From: Microcebus murinus | Taxonomy: Eukaryota > Chordata > Mammalia > Primates > Cheirogaleidae | DNA: 64,000 nucleotides | Assembly (NCBI RefSeq): GCF_040939455.1 | Contig: NC_134119.1 | Coordinates: 10,280,501 to 10,344,500, forward strand | Reading direction: 5' to 3' | In this document: positions 45,871 to 57,284 of the stretch, in pieces | Position numbering within the stretch: the first letter of the stretch is position 1 | Layout: every line of letters starts with the position of its first letter | Program-made: the position numbers and the translations under genes | The notes under the pieces: generated by a model | Told to the model about the DNA's origin: nothing | The model's database searches: none | What the model saw: only the letters and a program-made list of their open reading frames with translations

Positions 45871-47694
45871 CTGGTCTGATTCACCGTGGGGTGGGGGAGC
45901 TCCTGCCTTGTGCATCTGAGCAGAGGTTTATTCACTAGGGTGTATCTGACACCCCACGCACGTGACTGCAGAGTCACTATGGGGAGGCGCACCGGCAGCA
46001 CGTCTCCAGGGAAAGTTTGGCGCTGCTGGAGATGGGGGCCCAGGGCTGGGCACCGGCCAGGGCAGGCCATCTTTCCTGGGTGGGTTTCTCAGGCACTGCC
46101 AGACTAGAGCTCTACCTGCAAATCCTCTGGGTTTTGCAGCTCTGCAGAGGCACCTGCTGGGTTGGGAGGAGGAAAGGTGTGTTTGAAAGACAGGGAGCGA
46201 TGACTCCTGGGCATTGCTGTCCTCAGTCATTTTCTAAGCCGGCCCGTTCGGTGGGAAGATGGGAAAGATGCTGTTGTGGACACACGCCAGACTCCCAGGG
46301 AACTGTGGGTGGGCTTGAAAGGAGACAGCCTGGGTTCTCCTCCTCCCAGGGCTTGAGAACCCAGCCCAGGGCCTGATGGGGGCAGATCTGGGAGCCACTT
46401 TGAATTCTCTGTGCCACACACACAGCCGGGCCCTGGCAAGAGGTGAGGGAGATGCCCCAGGGAACAGAAGAGCAAAGAGATGTGTCCTGGGAACAGGAAC
46501 AAAGGAATTTGCCCCCAGTAGGGTGTCTGGACTGTGCTGTCCTTTCTCCACATCCGCTTTCCACATACGTGATGAAGAGTTAACATTGACGTTGCCAGAG
46601 GTATAGGGGTCTAGGAATCCACTCTCGCTCGATTCATGCAGCCCAGAAATGAGTCCCTGGGTGAAAATGGTGGCCAGTGAAGCCTCTCCAAATAGAATTA
46701 ATAAAAAACAGGAGGCAAGAAAGAGTCTGGCTGTAAGCACTCAATCACTGTTGGCCGTTTTTATTGTCTAGCAGACTGTATTTGATTAACAAAATCAGAA
46801 CATAAAGTGAATTTGCTACAAATAGGATCTGAATTGTGCCTAAGATTGTCCCCTGCTCTGTGGTGGGTCTGCCTCACACCCACACCTCCCCAGGCAGGTG
46901 GCAGATAGACCATGCTCGCTCTCCTGGGGCGTCATGTAAGCCTGTATCCCCCTTCCTGCTGTCCTGATGCTCCCCGCCGCTCCCCTAAACCTGATCTGCT
47001 GCTTTAGCCTGTGTACCCAAATTTTGGACCACAAGGAGGCCAATAGAAAAGGATCTTCTGTCTCCAGCCCCCAACACCTCCCGGCAGAAGGCAAATGTGC
47101 ATGTGGCGTTGTTCTGCCAGCAGCAGAGCAGGGAGGCTCCAGAGGCAGCCTGTCTTCTTTTATGGGGGCTGGGGGCACTGGCACCTTTTCTCACTTGGGG
47201 GCAGGTGAGGGATGGCGGGGAGAGCCCAGCTCCCGGCACATCACCTCCCCAGGGACTTGGGCCCCAGCTCACGGGAAGCAGGGCTGAAGTCCAAGATGGT
47301 TAGATTGTGGCGAGGATGGATGGCAGGTGGCTAAGAAAGACAGATTCCCCATGTGGGCACAGCATCTCTCAGAGACCCAGCATGCCAGGGCCGGGGCCAG
47401 GCTAATGGCTGGATCCATTTTGATTAACGTTTTAATTGGGGATTAATGCAGCAGAAGCCGCCTCTGAGTCAACCCAGCCAGGAGCCCTAATCCTGACAGA
47501 TGAAGCCACACTGGCAGAGAAACGCAGTGGGGCCTGGGACAGAGCTGCCTGGAGAGAGAGGGTGGGGTCCCCGAGACACCTGCTCGGAGTTAGGGAGTGA
47601 CACGGGCTGAGAAGTCTGGTACAAGGGAAAGAAACCAAAGCCTGGGGAGCTCTGGAAAGAAATGCTTTTCTTTTGGGAAGTTGCCTTGGAGGCT
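45871..47694. other. Unassigned, partly single-copy sequence in presumed intron 1
   Basis: No repeat is recognised. The A/T-richer blocks 46740-46850 and 47400-47455 carry clustered homeobox-like TAAT cores, reported as a finding. Open frames have no known domain. Confidence 0.35.
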
Positions 47695-47965
47695 GTGTTT
47701 CTCATATTAGCACAGATAATCGTGGCTGAAAGCAACACAAATGTACTCTCTTATGGTTTGGAGAGGTCAGAAGTCCAAAATAGGTCTCCCTGGGCTAAAA
47801 TCAAGGTGTCAGCAGGGCCTCTGAGAGAGACAATCCATTTCCTGCCTCCAGTTTCTAGGAGCTGCCTGCATTCGTTGGCTCCTGGCCCTGCAGCTCTCCA
47901 ATGTCTGTTCCTTCCCGGAAGCCAAATGGCAAGCCAGGGTTTGACAAAACCAGGGGTCTTGATTT
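47695..47965 (-). mobile_element. MLT1-like LTR fragment
   Basis: Contains TTTGGAGAGGTCAGAAGTCC, AAAATCAAGGTGTCAGCAGG and GCCTGCATTCGTTGGCTCCT, antisense MLT1. Confidence 0.7.
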
Positions 47966-48184
47966 CTTACTCTGTTCTTGTGCAAATACAAAATAGGAAT
48001 AAAGATGTTTCCCTAACCATGGGCAATTGCCTACTTCTTTCCATCCCCAAAGACTTTCCAAAAGCTTGTCCATAGAAAATAGAGACTAGAGACCCAGTCC
48101 CTGGCTCTCTGCAGGCGTGGGAGACAGCAGCCCTACTCTCCATGAGGAGCCGGCAATCCCAGGAAGCAAAGAGGTTTGGCTTGG

Positions 48185-48378
48185 GGTCCCACAGACCAGA
48201 GTTTAATTCTGGCCTCATCGCTTATGGTGAGTTTTCACTTCTCGAAGTCTCCATTTTCTCATCTGTAAAATGGGGGTACAGATGAGAAGCCTCGTTAAGG
48301 AAGGACGTAGGCTCATGCAGTTAAGCTCCTAGCACAGCGCCTGGCACTCGTGAGTGTGCAGTACAGTCGAGGGAGGCT
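48185..48378 (+). repeat. MIR SINE
   Basis: Contains CCATTTTCTCATCTGTAAAA and AGCACAGCGCCTGGCACTCG in MIR order. Confidence 0.9.
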
Positions 48379-49789
48379 GGAACCGGTGCTATTTATAGCA
48401 CTTTGTGCATTTAGTGCTCTCTCTGCATTTCCCCCTCCCACTCAGAAGAGGGACTTCAAGCGAGCTTAAGACAGAAAGAACAGAGTCAAGAAAGGACTGC
48501 AACCCTGGGGAGAGACCCAAGAGAGATTATAGCAGTTGGGATCAGCACACGACAGTTTATGGAACCCTTTCGTGTTCTTGATGGAATGTGGCCCTGGGGG
48601 CAGGAGATGGGTGACACTGCCGGTCCCTGAAGCAAACCTGCATTCACCAGACCCTCGTATCCTCATCTCACAGGGAGGAAGCAGGCTCAGAGAGGCCAGT
48701 AGCCCCGTGGGTGTGATGGCTGGTCAGGCCACAGGGTGGTTGGCAAGAGCTCCAGGGACAGCCAGCCAAACCTCACTGGGACCTCTGTGACCTCCCGCTG
48801 CCCCTCCAGAACCTTACTCCCCCCAGACCCTGCACCTGCGTCCTCAGTCACTGCCGACGTCATGGCAGTCACATGGGAACTGCCACTCGGAACAGTTGGA
48901 GTTGATCGTTTGTCTTTGGAAAGGTGCGTGCAACCCTCGGTCATAGTTTGTGAGCATCGTCTTTCTCCCTAAAGGAGGGACAAGAAACTGAATGGGGGCA
49001 TCAGTGGATCTACGGGCTCATGAGGGGGAATTTGATCAGTCAGCCCCAATGCAGAAGATTTTTCTTGCAAACCAGGGGGGTTTCCGCTTCTCTGATGAAG
49101 TGGGGTGCACAGAGCCTTCCCGAACCCCAAGGGGTATTGAGGGGTTGGGCAGTTGAGGACTCCCTGCCAACTGCCCAACTTGTGGGACCAAGAGGCTCCC
49201 TACAACCCACCCCTGGGTGATGGACAAGTGAGTCGTGGTAGATGCAGATTTCAGAATCCTGCAGATTGCTCAGGAATCAGAAGCAATGAACTGGAAGTAG
49301 GTTTAGCAACACATGTAGGTCTTAAAAACATGGTGCCGCGTAGAAGCAGAAGCAGAAGTTTATAGCACTATGCTATTTATGTAAATGAACACACACACAT
49401 TATATATTTTACTAAGATTCAAGCACATTTCAGGATCTGTATCAACCACATGGAAGGTGCTGGGAGGGCAAGAAGCACAGGGCTTGGAACGCAGGAGAAA
49501 AACGAGTGCGGGAAGGCAGCCCGGCTCAGGCCCGCGGGGAGGGCGCTACGGAGCAGAGTGTGGTTCAGGCCCAGGTTCAAAAAGAAAAACGAGGCACCAC
49601 ACCGCTCTCACACTCTCTCCGCGGCCATTGCCGACCTCATGGCAGACACAGGGGAACTGCCACCTAGTTCGCCTCCCTTTGCACGTATGAGGAGGTTCCA
49701 CTGGGCTGCGTCAGGTAACTCAGATCGTCTCCCCAACCGCAACTCCTTCTGTGACCTCCTTGCTGCCCTCTTGCCTTATACTCTAGCAT
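48379..49789. other. Unassigned sequence
   Basis: A 48530-48700 segment may be a decayed MIR. A 40-base segment at 48848-48888 recurs near 49626 (see findings). No gene. Confidence 0.35.
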
Positions 49790-49866
49790 GTTCATGGGTC
49801 CCAGGGATCGGGATTAGGACATGGCCATCTGGGGGAACGTCGGGCATCATTCTGTCTACCACATCC
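49790..49866 (-). mobile_element. MLT1-like LTR end
   Basis: Contains GGGATCGGGATTAGGACATG, CATCTGGGGGAACG and CATTCTGTCTACCACA, resembling the antisense 5' end of MLT1. Confidence 0.55.
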
Positions 49867-50429
49867 CCCCCAATGGTGTCTGCCTGCACTGGCCACCTGG
49901 GGCTAGTGTGGACGCAGCTTCAGAAGGGAAGGGGGCAGGCACAGTAGGGCCCTGCCTCTGGGCCTGGCCACAACGCCGCTAGCCCGGCCCCCCTGCCTTC
50001 GCTGGCCCAGCAGGGTCCACGCTGCCAGGTGGCATCCCCCCCCACACACACACACTCATCAGGTGAGTTTGGGTTCCCTGACACCATCCCTGGGAGACAC
50101 CCATCCCTCCTCCTCCCTTGACTTGGCAGGTGTCCTCTCCTGTCCGTCATCCCACAGCCTGGAGCTCTTCCTGGGACCTGAAGCTCACCACAGCGCCACC
50201 TCTCTGTAACCTCAGCAAATGGCACCCTGGGAGTCCTGATTCTCCTCTTGCCTTGTTCCCTCCCGCCACGCCCCGTCCCTGGGCAGGTTCTATGGGCTCT
50301 ACCTCCAAAGCCCTCCCATCCTCGAGTGCCTGTGCTGGTGCAGGCCCTGGTCGCCTGTCCAGAACGGCTGCAGTAGCTCCCAGCGGGGCTCACCTTATCG
50401 TGACCCACCAGGCCCTGCTCCCCCGGCCC
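49867..50429. other. Unassigned sequence
   Basis: I recognise no gene. The later part may grade into the following L2. Confidence 0.3.
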
Positions 50430-50732
50430 TGCCGCCCTCCTAAACACACTCTTCTCCCACCTTCCCCGCTCACACACCCTGCCCAGCCACTCAGCCTTCT
50501 CTCAGGACTTTGACCGTCCAAGCCCACCATGAAGCTCAGCCCCGTGTCCCCTCCTCCGAGAAGTCCTCCCTGACCCCTCCAGCTAACATTGTGCCCTGCC
50601 CCACAATAATCATTCCCCATCTGTCACCTTGCTCTCTCTACATCACTGCAGCCTGAAGTGATTTGTGTACTCATTTGGAGTCTGAGTGTTCAGTAACTAA
50701 TGAACAAATGAATGAATGAATGAATGAATGCA
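50430..50732 (+). mobile_element. L2 LINE 3' end with (GAAT)n tail
   Basis: Contains GAGAAGTCCTCCCTGACCCC and CATTGTGCCCTGCCCCACAA, and ends in repeated GAAT units, a typical L2 tail. Confidence 0.85.
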
Positions 50733-52089
50733 GCCTCAGGATGTCTAGTCCCCACCATCGCAGCCCCGTCCTCAAGTGGCTTCCTCTTCCCGAGCATCTG
50801 TAGACTCAGGGGCAAAACCACTACAGCTCACCATGCTCTAGAACTGACAGAACTAACACTGCAGAGAAATAAAAAATCCCAGATTTCTTGTGAAGGTATC
50901 GGGCTGGGTGAGAAGCAGCGTCGTTTTTCAGAAGCACAGACTTGGGGCCTGTGGTCTGTGAGCTCCAGGATCTCGAGATGCGGAGCCACCTCCCCCACGC
51001 TCATCCAAGTGAGCATGGGCAGGACCAGAGGCCGCGGAGAGAGGTGCCCGTTGTCCATCCCGGCCTCGCGCTCGCCCCAGGGCACTCTGGCTTCTCGAGG
51101 AGGGTGCTCGCCGGGTTCATCATCGCTCTCCGAGTACGAGCAGCCTCTCCGTGCTCAATATCCTGCTGAGACAGGGTAACTTGCCACTCAGGAAACTCAC
51201 ATGGGGGCAGGGGGGAGGGGGAGAAAGGAGGAATCGCTAATTGGGAGTTAAAGAAGAAATTCCTAAAGAGAAGAGGTGGTTACAGCTGTGGGGCTCGCAG
51301 GGGCCCTCGGGGCTGGCGTGAGCAGGGGATCGTTCCTTTGTCCCCCCGCCATTCTGCCAAACAGAATGCCATTTTTCTCTTGTCTTCCGTGGCAGAGATT
51401 AAGCCGAGCTGAAAAGCAATATTGCTCAGCAAAGTGCCTGAAAGGGCTTATTCCCACGCCTCGAAGGGATCCTGGCAGGCTTTGCCCGAGGAGATGGGTT
51501 CCAATTTTAGGTGAAGTTAAAAACACTCTCACAGCCTGAAATCAAATCATTTGTATTTCAAACATAGGTGTACCCTCATTTCCCTAAACCCGATCTGTGA
51601 GACCTTAGCTCTGCCCAAAGATAGGCGCGTGGAGAGGTAATTAGGCTTTTCCGTGACGGAATTTCAATTCCATTATGAAATAGCAATTCCATGACGAAAA
51701 ACCCCCTTCCAGCCCGCCCCCAGCTCCTGTTAACACACGTTCTCATCCACACTGGGGTGTGTTCCCCCGGAACGCGCCCAGAGCGGCGATCAACACTCAG
51801 GTATTGGAAATAGGTTTCCTTTTGGGATTGATAAACCTTGCGGGTACCATGCACTTCCATCCGGGATTGGGCTGGGGGAGGGGTGGCGATTTTAAAAAAT
51901 GAAGTATTATCCTCTTACTTCTTTTCTGTGCATCAGCTTAGTTCTGGAGAGCTCCCTTGCCATAATCCAGGGTTCTTAAACGGAAATGCCTAGGGGCCCA
52001 GGGAGGAAACATACATGAGAGGAGGAGAGTGGGTGTCCGGAAGACAACAGAGAGGGGTGAGGGCGGTGGTGCGGTGGAACGTGCATGTG
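50733..52089. other. Single-copy-looking sequence in presumed intron 1
   Basis: No repeat is recognised. The block 51380-51840 includes a TAATTAG homeobox-like core (51638-51644) and may be conserved non-coding DNA (inference). No coding exon is evident. Confidence 0.35.
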
Positions 52090-52265
52090 CCGCCTAAAGA
52101 GGACAGCCATTTCTCAGTTGGAATTTGGGCCAAGTGTTGCCAGATATTCTGGTGGTTTAAGAGAAGCCAAGAATATGGATTTTTTTTACATGAAATTTCT
52201 CAATTTTCAAAAATTTGTCCAAGCAAGTAAAATATTTGTGAACCAAATTCATCCCATGAGCTGGT
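52090..52265 (+). repeat. Unnamed interspersed repeat, copy 3
   Basis: Contains GTTGCCAGATATTCTGGTGG, ACATGAAATTTCTCAATTTT; related to 39536 and 41835. Confidence 0.5.
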
Positions 52266-52399
52266 AATGAATAAGCCATCTTATTCTAGCGGTGCAAACC
52301 CTTAGCTCTGAGGGTTGAGAGGGAAGGCGTCCATGCAAGCTGATGTGTTGGCCTCAGTTCCCCAGAAGTGCCCTCATCGTGGGGGTCTCAGCGACAGGA

Positions 52400-52650
52400 A
52401 ATGCACTCATTCAGCAAGCACTTTTTGAGCTCTTCCACTCCTGGCACAGGGGCTGAGAGATGAATAAAACACAGTTCTTCCCCCAGGGAGCAAGCAGTCG
52501 AATGAATGAACCAGGTTTCACACAGAAATCTAAAACTGGGTGGTAAGTGTCATGAAGACGGATGCGCCAGTTGTAAGACGAGGGGGTTCTCGGTTTAGCT
52601 GGAAGAGCTCAGGAAGGCTTCCTGGAGGAGTCCTGTCATACCTGGGGGAA
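52400..52650 (-). mobile_element. L2 LINE 3' region
   Basis: Contains CACTCATTCAGCAAGCACTT, TCAGGAAGGCTTCCTGGAGG and GAGATGAATAAAACACAGTT. Confidence 0.8.
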
Positions 52651-52671
52651 CCCAGCCGTCCAGTTCACCTC

Positions 52672-52890
52672 TGTATCCTCAAGGTCTGCGGACCCCGGGC
52701 TGCAGACCAGTACCAGTCCGTGGCCGAGTAGGAGCCGGGCTGCACGGCAGGAGGTGAGCGCCGAGGGTTAGCGAAGCTTCCTCTGTGTTTACAGCTGCTC
52801 CCCATCGCATGCCACCCCCAGTCCGTGGAGAAACTGTCTTCCGTGAAACCAGTCCCCAGTGCCAAAAAGGTTGGGGACTGCTGCTCAAGG
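52672..52890 (+). mobile_element. hAT-Charlie-like DNA transposon, internally deleted
   Basis: Begins with GCGGACCCCGGGCTGCAGACC-type text and ends CAAAAAGGTTGGGGACTGCTG-type text, with GCACGGCAGGAGGTGAGCG inside. These match an old hAT family with GGTCCCCAACC-type termini. Confidence 0.75.
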
Positions 52891-53084
52891 TGGTGTTTGC
52901 CGGCACATCACCTGATAATTGCGCGTCTCTTTATCCACTGCCTCTTACGGCAAGAGGTACCTGTTTTCCATTTATGGAAACGATGCGAGGTATCCCTTTA
53001 AGATAAATACTAATAGCAATAATAGACAAGAATTATTAAGTACTCCTGGAAAACATTTAGGAGATGAAAAAATAAATATTTTTT

Positions 53085-53297
53085 AAAAAGAATTATTGAG
53101 TACCTACTCGGTGCCAGGCACTGCATTAAGTGCCCTTATGCAGGTACTTCGTTTTATCCTCTCAGTAATCCTGCGAAGTAGGTCACGTGGCTGTGCGCAT
53201 TTACAGACGAGGAAATTGAAGCACATCAGGGTTGAGTAACTCGCCCAGGGCGTGTGGCTCAAAAGTCTGTGTTTATGACCACTGCACCAGCATCACG
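53085..53297 (-). repeat. MIR SINE
   Basis: Contains GAGTACCTACTCGGTGCCAG, ATTTACAGACGAGGAAATTG and TATGACCACTGCACCAGCAT. Confidence 0.92.
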
Positions 53298-53299
53298 GA

Positions 53300-53490
53300 G
53301 GTTTGGGGCCAGATAATTCTCTGTTGCGGGGACTTGACCTGTGCAACGTGGGACATATAGCAGAATCTGGCCTACAATGTGCCAGTAGCATGCCCCAGCC
53401 ATAACCATCAAAGATGCCCCCAGGCACTGCCACATGTCCCCTGGGGGACAGAATCAGCCCTGGTTGAGAACCATAGGTCTGCACTAAACT
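53300..53490 (+). mobile_element. hAT-like nonautonomous DNA transposon
   Basis: Contains GGGGCCAGATAATTCTCTGT, TGTCCCCTGGGGGACAGAAT and CCTGGTTGAGAACCATAGG. Confidence 0.78.
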
Positions 53491-53756
53491 GCCTTTCGAA
53501 GCTAAATAAATACCAAAAGGGGGGGGTTCTAAAATATAATGTTAAGTAAAATGATGGTACAGGTGTTGGGTGAGAGTCCACTGGAGTGTCAGCTGTCTGG
53601 GGTCAGGGGCCCTTCCCATTCTGCGTGCTGCTCCTTCCCAGCGCTTCAAGCAGGGCCTGCACACAGCGGTGCCAGGACGTCACTATGGCATAGTGAGGGG
53701 GACAGTGACAGGTGGAAGATGCCAGACAGCACTGTTGCTATTTCACCGTTAAGTGA

Positions 53757-54110
53757 ACGTCCTGGTTCAGGCTGCTGTAACAAAACACCACGGACCGGGT
53801 GGCTCCAGCCGTGGCTCACGTGGCAGATGTTTGTTTCTCACGGTGCTGGAGGCTGGAGGGCAGGGGGTGCCCGCAGGCCCTGGGGAGGCCCCGCCTCCAG
53901 GTGTCAGACTGCAAGGCCTCCCGTGTCCCCACGTGGGGGACAGAGTGCCCTGGTGGCTCCCCCTCGCCTTATACGACCACCAGTCCCATCGTGGGGGCTC
54001 CCATGCCCGAACCCCGCCACCTCCCCCAGCGCCCACCTCCCAACCCCGTCGCACGGGGGTCAGGGCTTCAGCCCCGACTCGTGGGGACCCCGCGACAGTG
54101 GAGACCTGCG
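53757..54110 (-). mobile_element. MaLR/MLT1-like LTR directly upstream of KCNG1 exon 2
   Basis: Antisense LTR landmarks: TTCAGGCTGCTGTAACAAAA, TTCTCACGGTGCTGGAGGCT, CACCTCCCAACCCCGTCGCA, then decayed text to about 54110. It ends roughly 65 bases before the exon acceptor at 54174. Its G+C and CpG content is unusually high for this family. Confidence 0.75.
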
Positions 54111-54174
54111 GGCCCGCGCTGTCGGTGAGCCGGGGCCGGGGTCACTGCGGGTCTCTGCTCCCTTCTCCCCGCAG

Positions 54175-54200
54175 GCCCGCGAGCTATGTGAAGGCCCAAA
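54175..54200 (+). promoter_or_regulatory. KCNG1: KCNG1 5' UTR end with start-stop uORF (AUG UGA)
   Basis: These 26 bases lie between the exon acceptor and the KCNG1 start codon. They contain an ATG at 54186-54188 followed directly by TGA at 54189-54191, in the same frame as the main start five codons later. The context has G at -3 and T at +4, so it is a moderate start site. Known: start-stop AUG-stop elements can hold ribosomes and lower translation downstream, as reported for ATF4. That it does so here is inference. Confidence 0.6.
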
Positions 54201-54971
54201 ATGACCCTGCTCCCGGGAGACAACTCGGACTACGACTACAGCGCGCTGAGCTGCGCGTCGGACGCGTCGCTGCACCCCGCCTTCCTGCCGGCGCGCGGGC
54301 CGCTCAAGGGCGCCTACTACCGGCGCGCGCGGCGGCTGCGGCCCCAGGACGGCCCGCGCCCGGGCGCGCCCGAGGACCGGCGGCGCCAGATCATCATCAA
54401 CGTGGGCGGCAGCAAGTACTCGCTGCCCTGGACCACGCTGGACGAGTTCCCGCTGACGCGGCTGGGCCAGCTCAGGGCCTGCACCAACTTCGACGACATC
54501 CTCAACGTGTGCGATGACTACGACGTGACCTGCAACGAGTTCTTCTTCGACCGCAGCCCCGGCGCCTTCGGCACCATCCTGACGTTCCTGCGCGCCGGCA
54601 AGCTGCGGCTGCTGCGCGAGACGTGCGCGCTGTCCTTCCAGGAGGAGCTGCTCTACTGGGGCGTCGCCGAGGACCAGCTGGACGGCTGCTGCCGGCGCCG
54701 CTACCTGCAGAAGATCGAGGAGTTCGCCGAGATGGTGGCGCGCGAGGACGAGGAGGACGCGCTGGGCAGCGACGGCCGCGACAGCGCCGGCCCGGCCGAG
54801 GGCGAGGGCCGCCTGGGCCGCTGCATGCGGAGGCTGCGCGACATGGTGGAGAGGCCGCACTCGGGGCTGCCCGGCAAGGTGTTCGCCTGCCTGTCGGTGC
54901 TCTTCGTCACCGTCACGGCCGTGAACCTGTCCGTCAGCACGCTGCCCAGCCTGAGGGAGGAGGAGGAGCAG
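54201..54971 (+). CDS. KCNG1: KCNG1 (Kv6.1) coding exon A: N-terminus, T1 domain and S1
   Basis: Codes for residues 1-257 of the 513-residue potassium channel modifier subunit Kv6.1. Known family role: Kv6.1 forms no functional channel alone; it joins Kv2 subunits (KCNB1) in heterotetramers at the plasma membrane and shifts their inactivation and kinetics. Seen here: an N-terminus opening MTLLPGDNSDYDYSALSC, which I recognise as KCNG1; a T1/BTB tetramerisation domain at about residues 62-170 (IIINVGG at 64-70, the FFFDRSPGAFGTIL segment, LLYWGV); an acidic, Gly-rich linker at 180-203; and S1 at about 225-247. The start has A at -3 and lies 26 bases into the exon. The acceptor is a pyrimidine tract plus CCCCGCAG ending at 54174. 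The donor is CAG|GTAAGG at 54971/54972, phase 0. The exon is very rich in CpG and in G/C-ending codons, which creates long shadow frames. No frameshift or stop. KCNG1 rather than KCNG2-4 is supported by the N-terminus and total length. Confidence 0.97.
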
Positions 54972-54989
54972 GTAAGGGCCCCCCCCCAT

Positions 54990-55250
54990 TGTCACCTCCT
55001 CCAAGAAGCCTTCCCTGACTGCACGCTGGCTGAAAAGCGTCCCCAGTCCCTCCTGACATCGTGCCGTGTGACAGCGTGTTTGCATGCGTGTCTGACTCCC
55101 TGTTAATGCGTGAGCATCATGGGGTTGATGGCCATGCCTGCCCCTGTCCCCACTGTGCCCCCACCCCTAGTCTAGAACAACCTCCAGCACAGACAGGGCA
55201 CCCAACCGCTGTTTGTCGAATGAACAAATGAGGGAATGAATGAGTGCTGT
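54990..55250 (+). mobile_element. L2 LINE 3' end at the start of the KCNG1 intron
   Basis: Contains CCTCCAAGAAGCCTTCCCTG and ATGAACAAATGAGGGAATGA. It starts about 18 bases after the donor. Confidence 0.82.
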
Positions 55251-55403
55251 GATTCATGATGTGTCTGGCCCTAGACTAAGCGTATTACATACATCACCAA
55301 AATTCATCTCCAACACTTGAGTCCCTTCTCAGACTTCGCAATCCCTTGTAGAATAATAGCCCAGACACATGTTCTGGGTCCTGAACATGATTTTTATTGA
55401 TAG

Positions 55404-55405
<2 letters not shown>

Positions 55406-55444
<39 letters not shown>
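55406..55444. repeat. (GT)n microsatellite
   Basis: About 19 uninterrupted GT units inside the KCNG1 intron. Confidence 0.96.
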
Positions 55445-55445
<1 letters not shown>

Positions 55446-55880
55446 CCTCAAATGGTGAGCGTGTCTTTGTGCTAAATAAGAGAACACGCGTCTACTCCAG
55501 GGCCTGCGTGGGTCACTGCGAGGGCCCCCACTTCCCCAGCAGTTGGCAGGAGCCGGAGCGGGGCTGCACGCCCGCCTGTCTCGTCTTCTCTGCAGACCCC
55601 CCAGCCCCGTGCGGTGGGCTCTTACACCCGCCTGCTGCCTGAGGACGTTGAGGCAGAGCAGCTTTGACCAAACCCAGGTCCAACCGAGTCCAAAGTCTGT
55701 GCTCTTAACATGGAACCGTGGGTTCCACGTGGCAGCCTGGCCACCCAGCACAGCCCCCAGAAGTATGTGATTGGCTCACACAGCGTCTCCCCAAAATTCG
55801 ACTTAATAACATTTAAAAGTAAGGCGTTTTTCATATAAAAATTCAAACTCCGAGCTCCTCTTGAGAAAAACTCTGAGATT

Positions 55881-56186
<306 letters not shown>

Positions 56187-56451
56187 CTGCGAGGTTGCCA
56201 TCTGTCCCACCCCCAGCCCGCATTCCCACACGGCAGCTCTTGGTGGAAGCTGAGTCCACGGGGTGTCTTCCTCCCCGATTCAGCCTCCTTATGAATCAGA
56301 CCATGGCTCTTAGAGCCTGTGACCCCTTTCCTACCCTTGGGGATTCTGAAAGCAAGTTTCAGAGAGACCAAAGAGTCTCAGACAGGTACAAATTGCATAG
56401 GCATTGGAGAAATAGGTATAGCGGTATGAATTGAACATAAATGTCATGCCA

Positions 56452-56605
56452 CCCAGCATTTATTGAGCACTGGCTGTGTGCCCTGCATGTGGCAAATGCT
56501 TTACATGCGCTCTCTGATTTAACATTGGACGTACTCGCCATGTGAGAATTCTTCCACGTACGTGTATTATGGAGGAAGTAGCAATAGCTGTTACATCTGT
56601 GATCC
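56452..56605 (-). repeat. MIR SINE
   Basis: Contains AGCATTTATTGAGCACTGGC and GCAAATGCTTTACATGCGCT. Confidence 0.75.
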
Positions 56606-56717
56606 ATAGAGGGTTGCTGGCACTTTGATTAAATGTTGAATTTTAAAAACAGGTGTTAAGAAAACAGCACTCAACTAGTAAAATTAACTTTTGATAAGCA
56701 TAAGGGTAGTGATGAAG

Positions 56718-56900
56718 AGGTCAGGGCTGAAGCCAGACAGCCTGAATTTGGATTCTACTGGGTGAGCTCCAGCTGTGTACCTGTGCACAGTTTATGTCAC
56801 CTCTCTGTGCCTCAGTTTCCTTGCCTGCCCAAAGGGGCTAAAAACAGGCCCACCTCACAGTGTCGTGAGCATTCAGTGAGCCCTCAGAAGTGATGGGAAG
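56718..56900 (+). repeat. MIR SINE
   Basis: Contains AGACAGCCTGAATTTGGATT and TGCCTCAGTTTCCTTGCCTG. Confidence 0.88.
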
Positions 56901-57284
56901 TGACTGGAAGAGATCCATAATGAGTTTGCAGAAGTGCTAACTCTAAGGATTTATATGCACCTGTCAAAAAGAAAAAGGAAGGAGATGGAGACATGGTCTG
57001 ATTAAAAAAAGAAAGAAAGAAAAAGGAAGGAGAGAATATGCTCACTATTTGAGACCTGTCTGGAAGTCCCTGTACTTAGTATAGATTTCTTCTCAGCTCC
57101 AACATCTTGGATCCTAATCTTATCAGGAAAATACTAATAAAATCACTGTTTTATTCAAATTCTGATACTTGCTTTAAAAAAAGTAATACCTGGCTTTTTT
57201 TATGATTCAATGAAAATGCTATTCTTAAACTTTCATTTTGGGGATTCACTGTGGTATTCAGTGTTTCACTTGCTCCTTGTGCAT

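Noticed and set aside
53753..54517. 254-codon + strand frame crossing the LTR and KCNG1 exon 2 in another frame
   Set aside because: It crosses the splice acceptor and an LTR, and overlaps KCNG1 out of frame. No domain.
54060..55085. 341-codon antisense open frame across the first KCNG1 coding exon
   Set aside because: It is a shadow of the extreme G/C third-position bias of KCNG1 on the + strand. It runs into intron and LTR sequence and has no domain.
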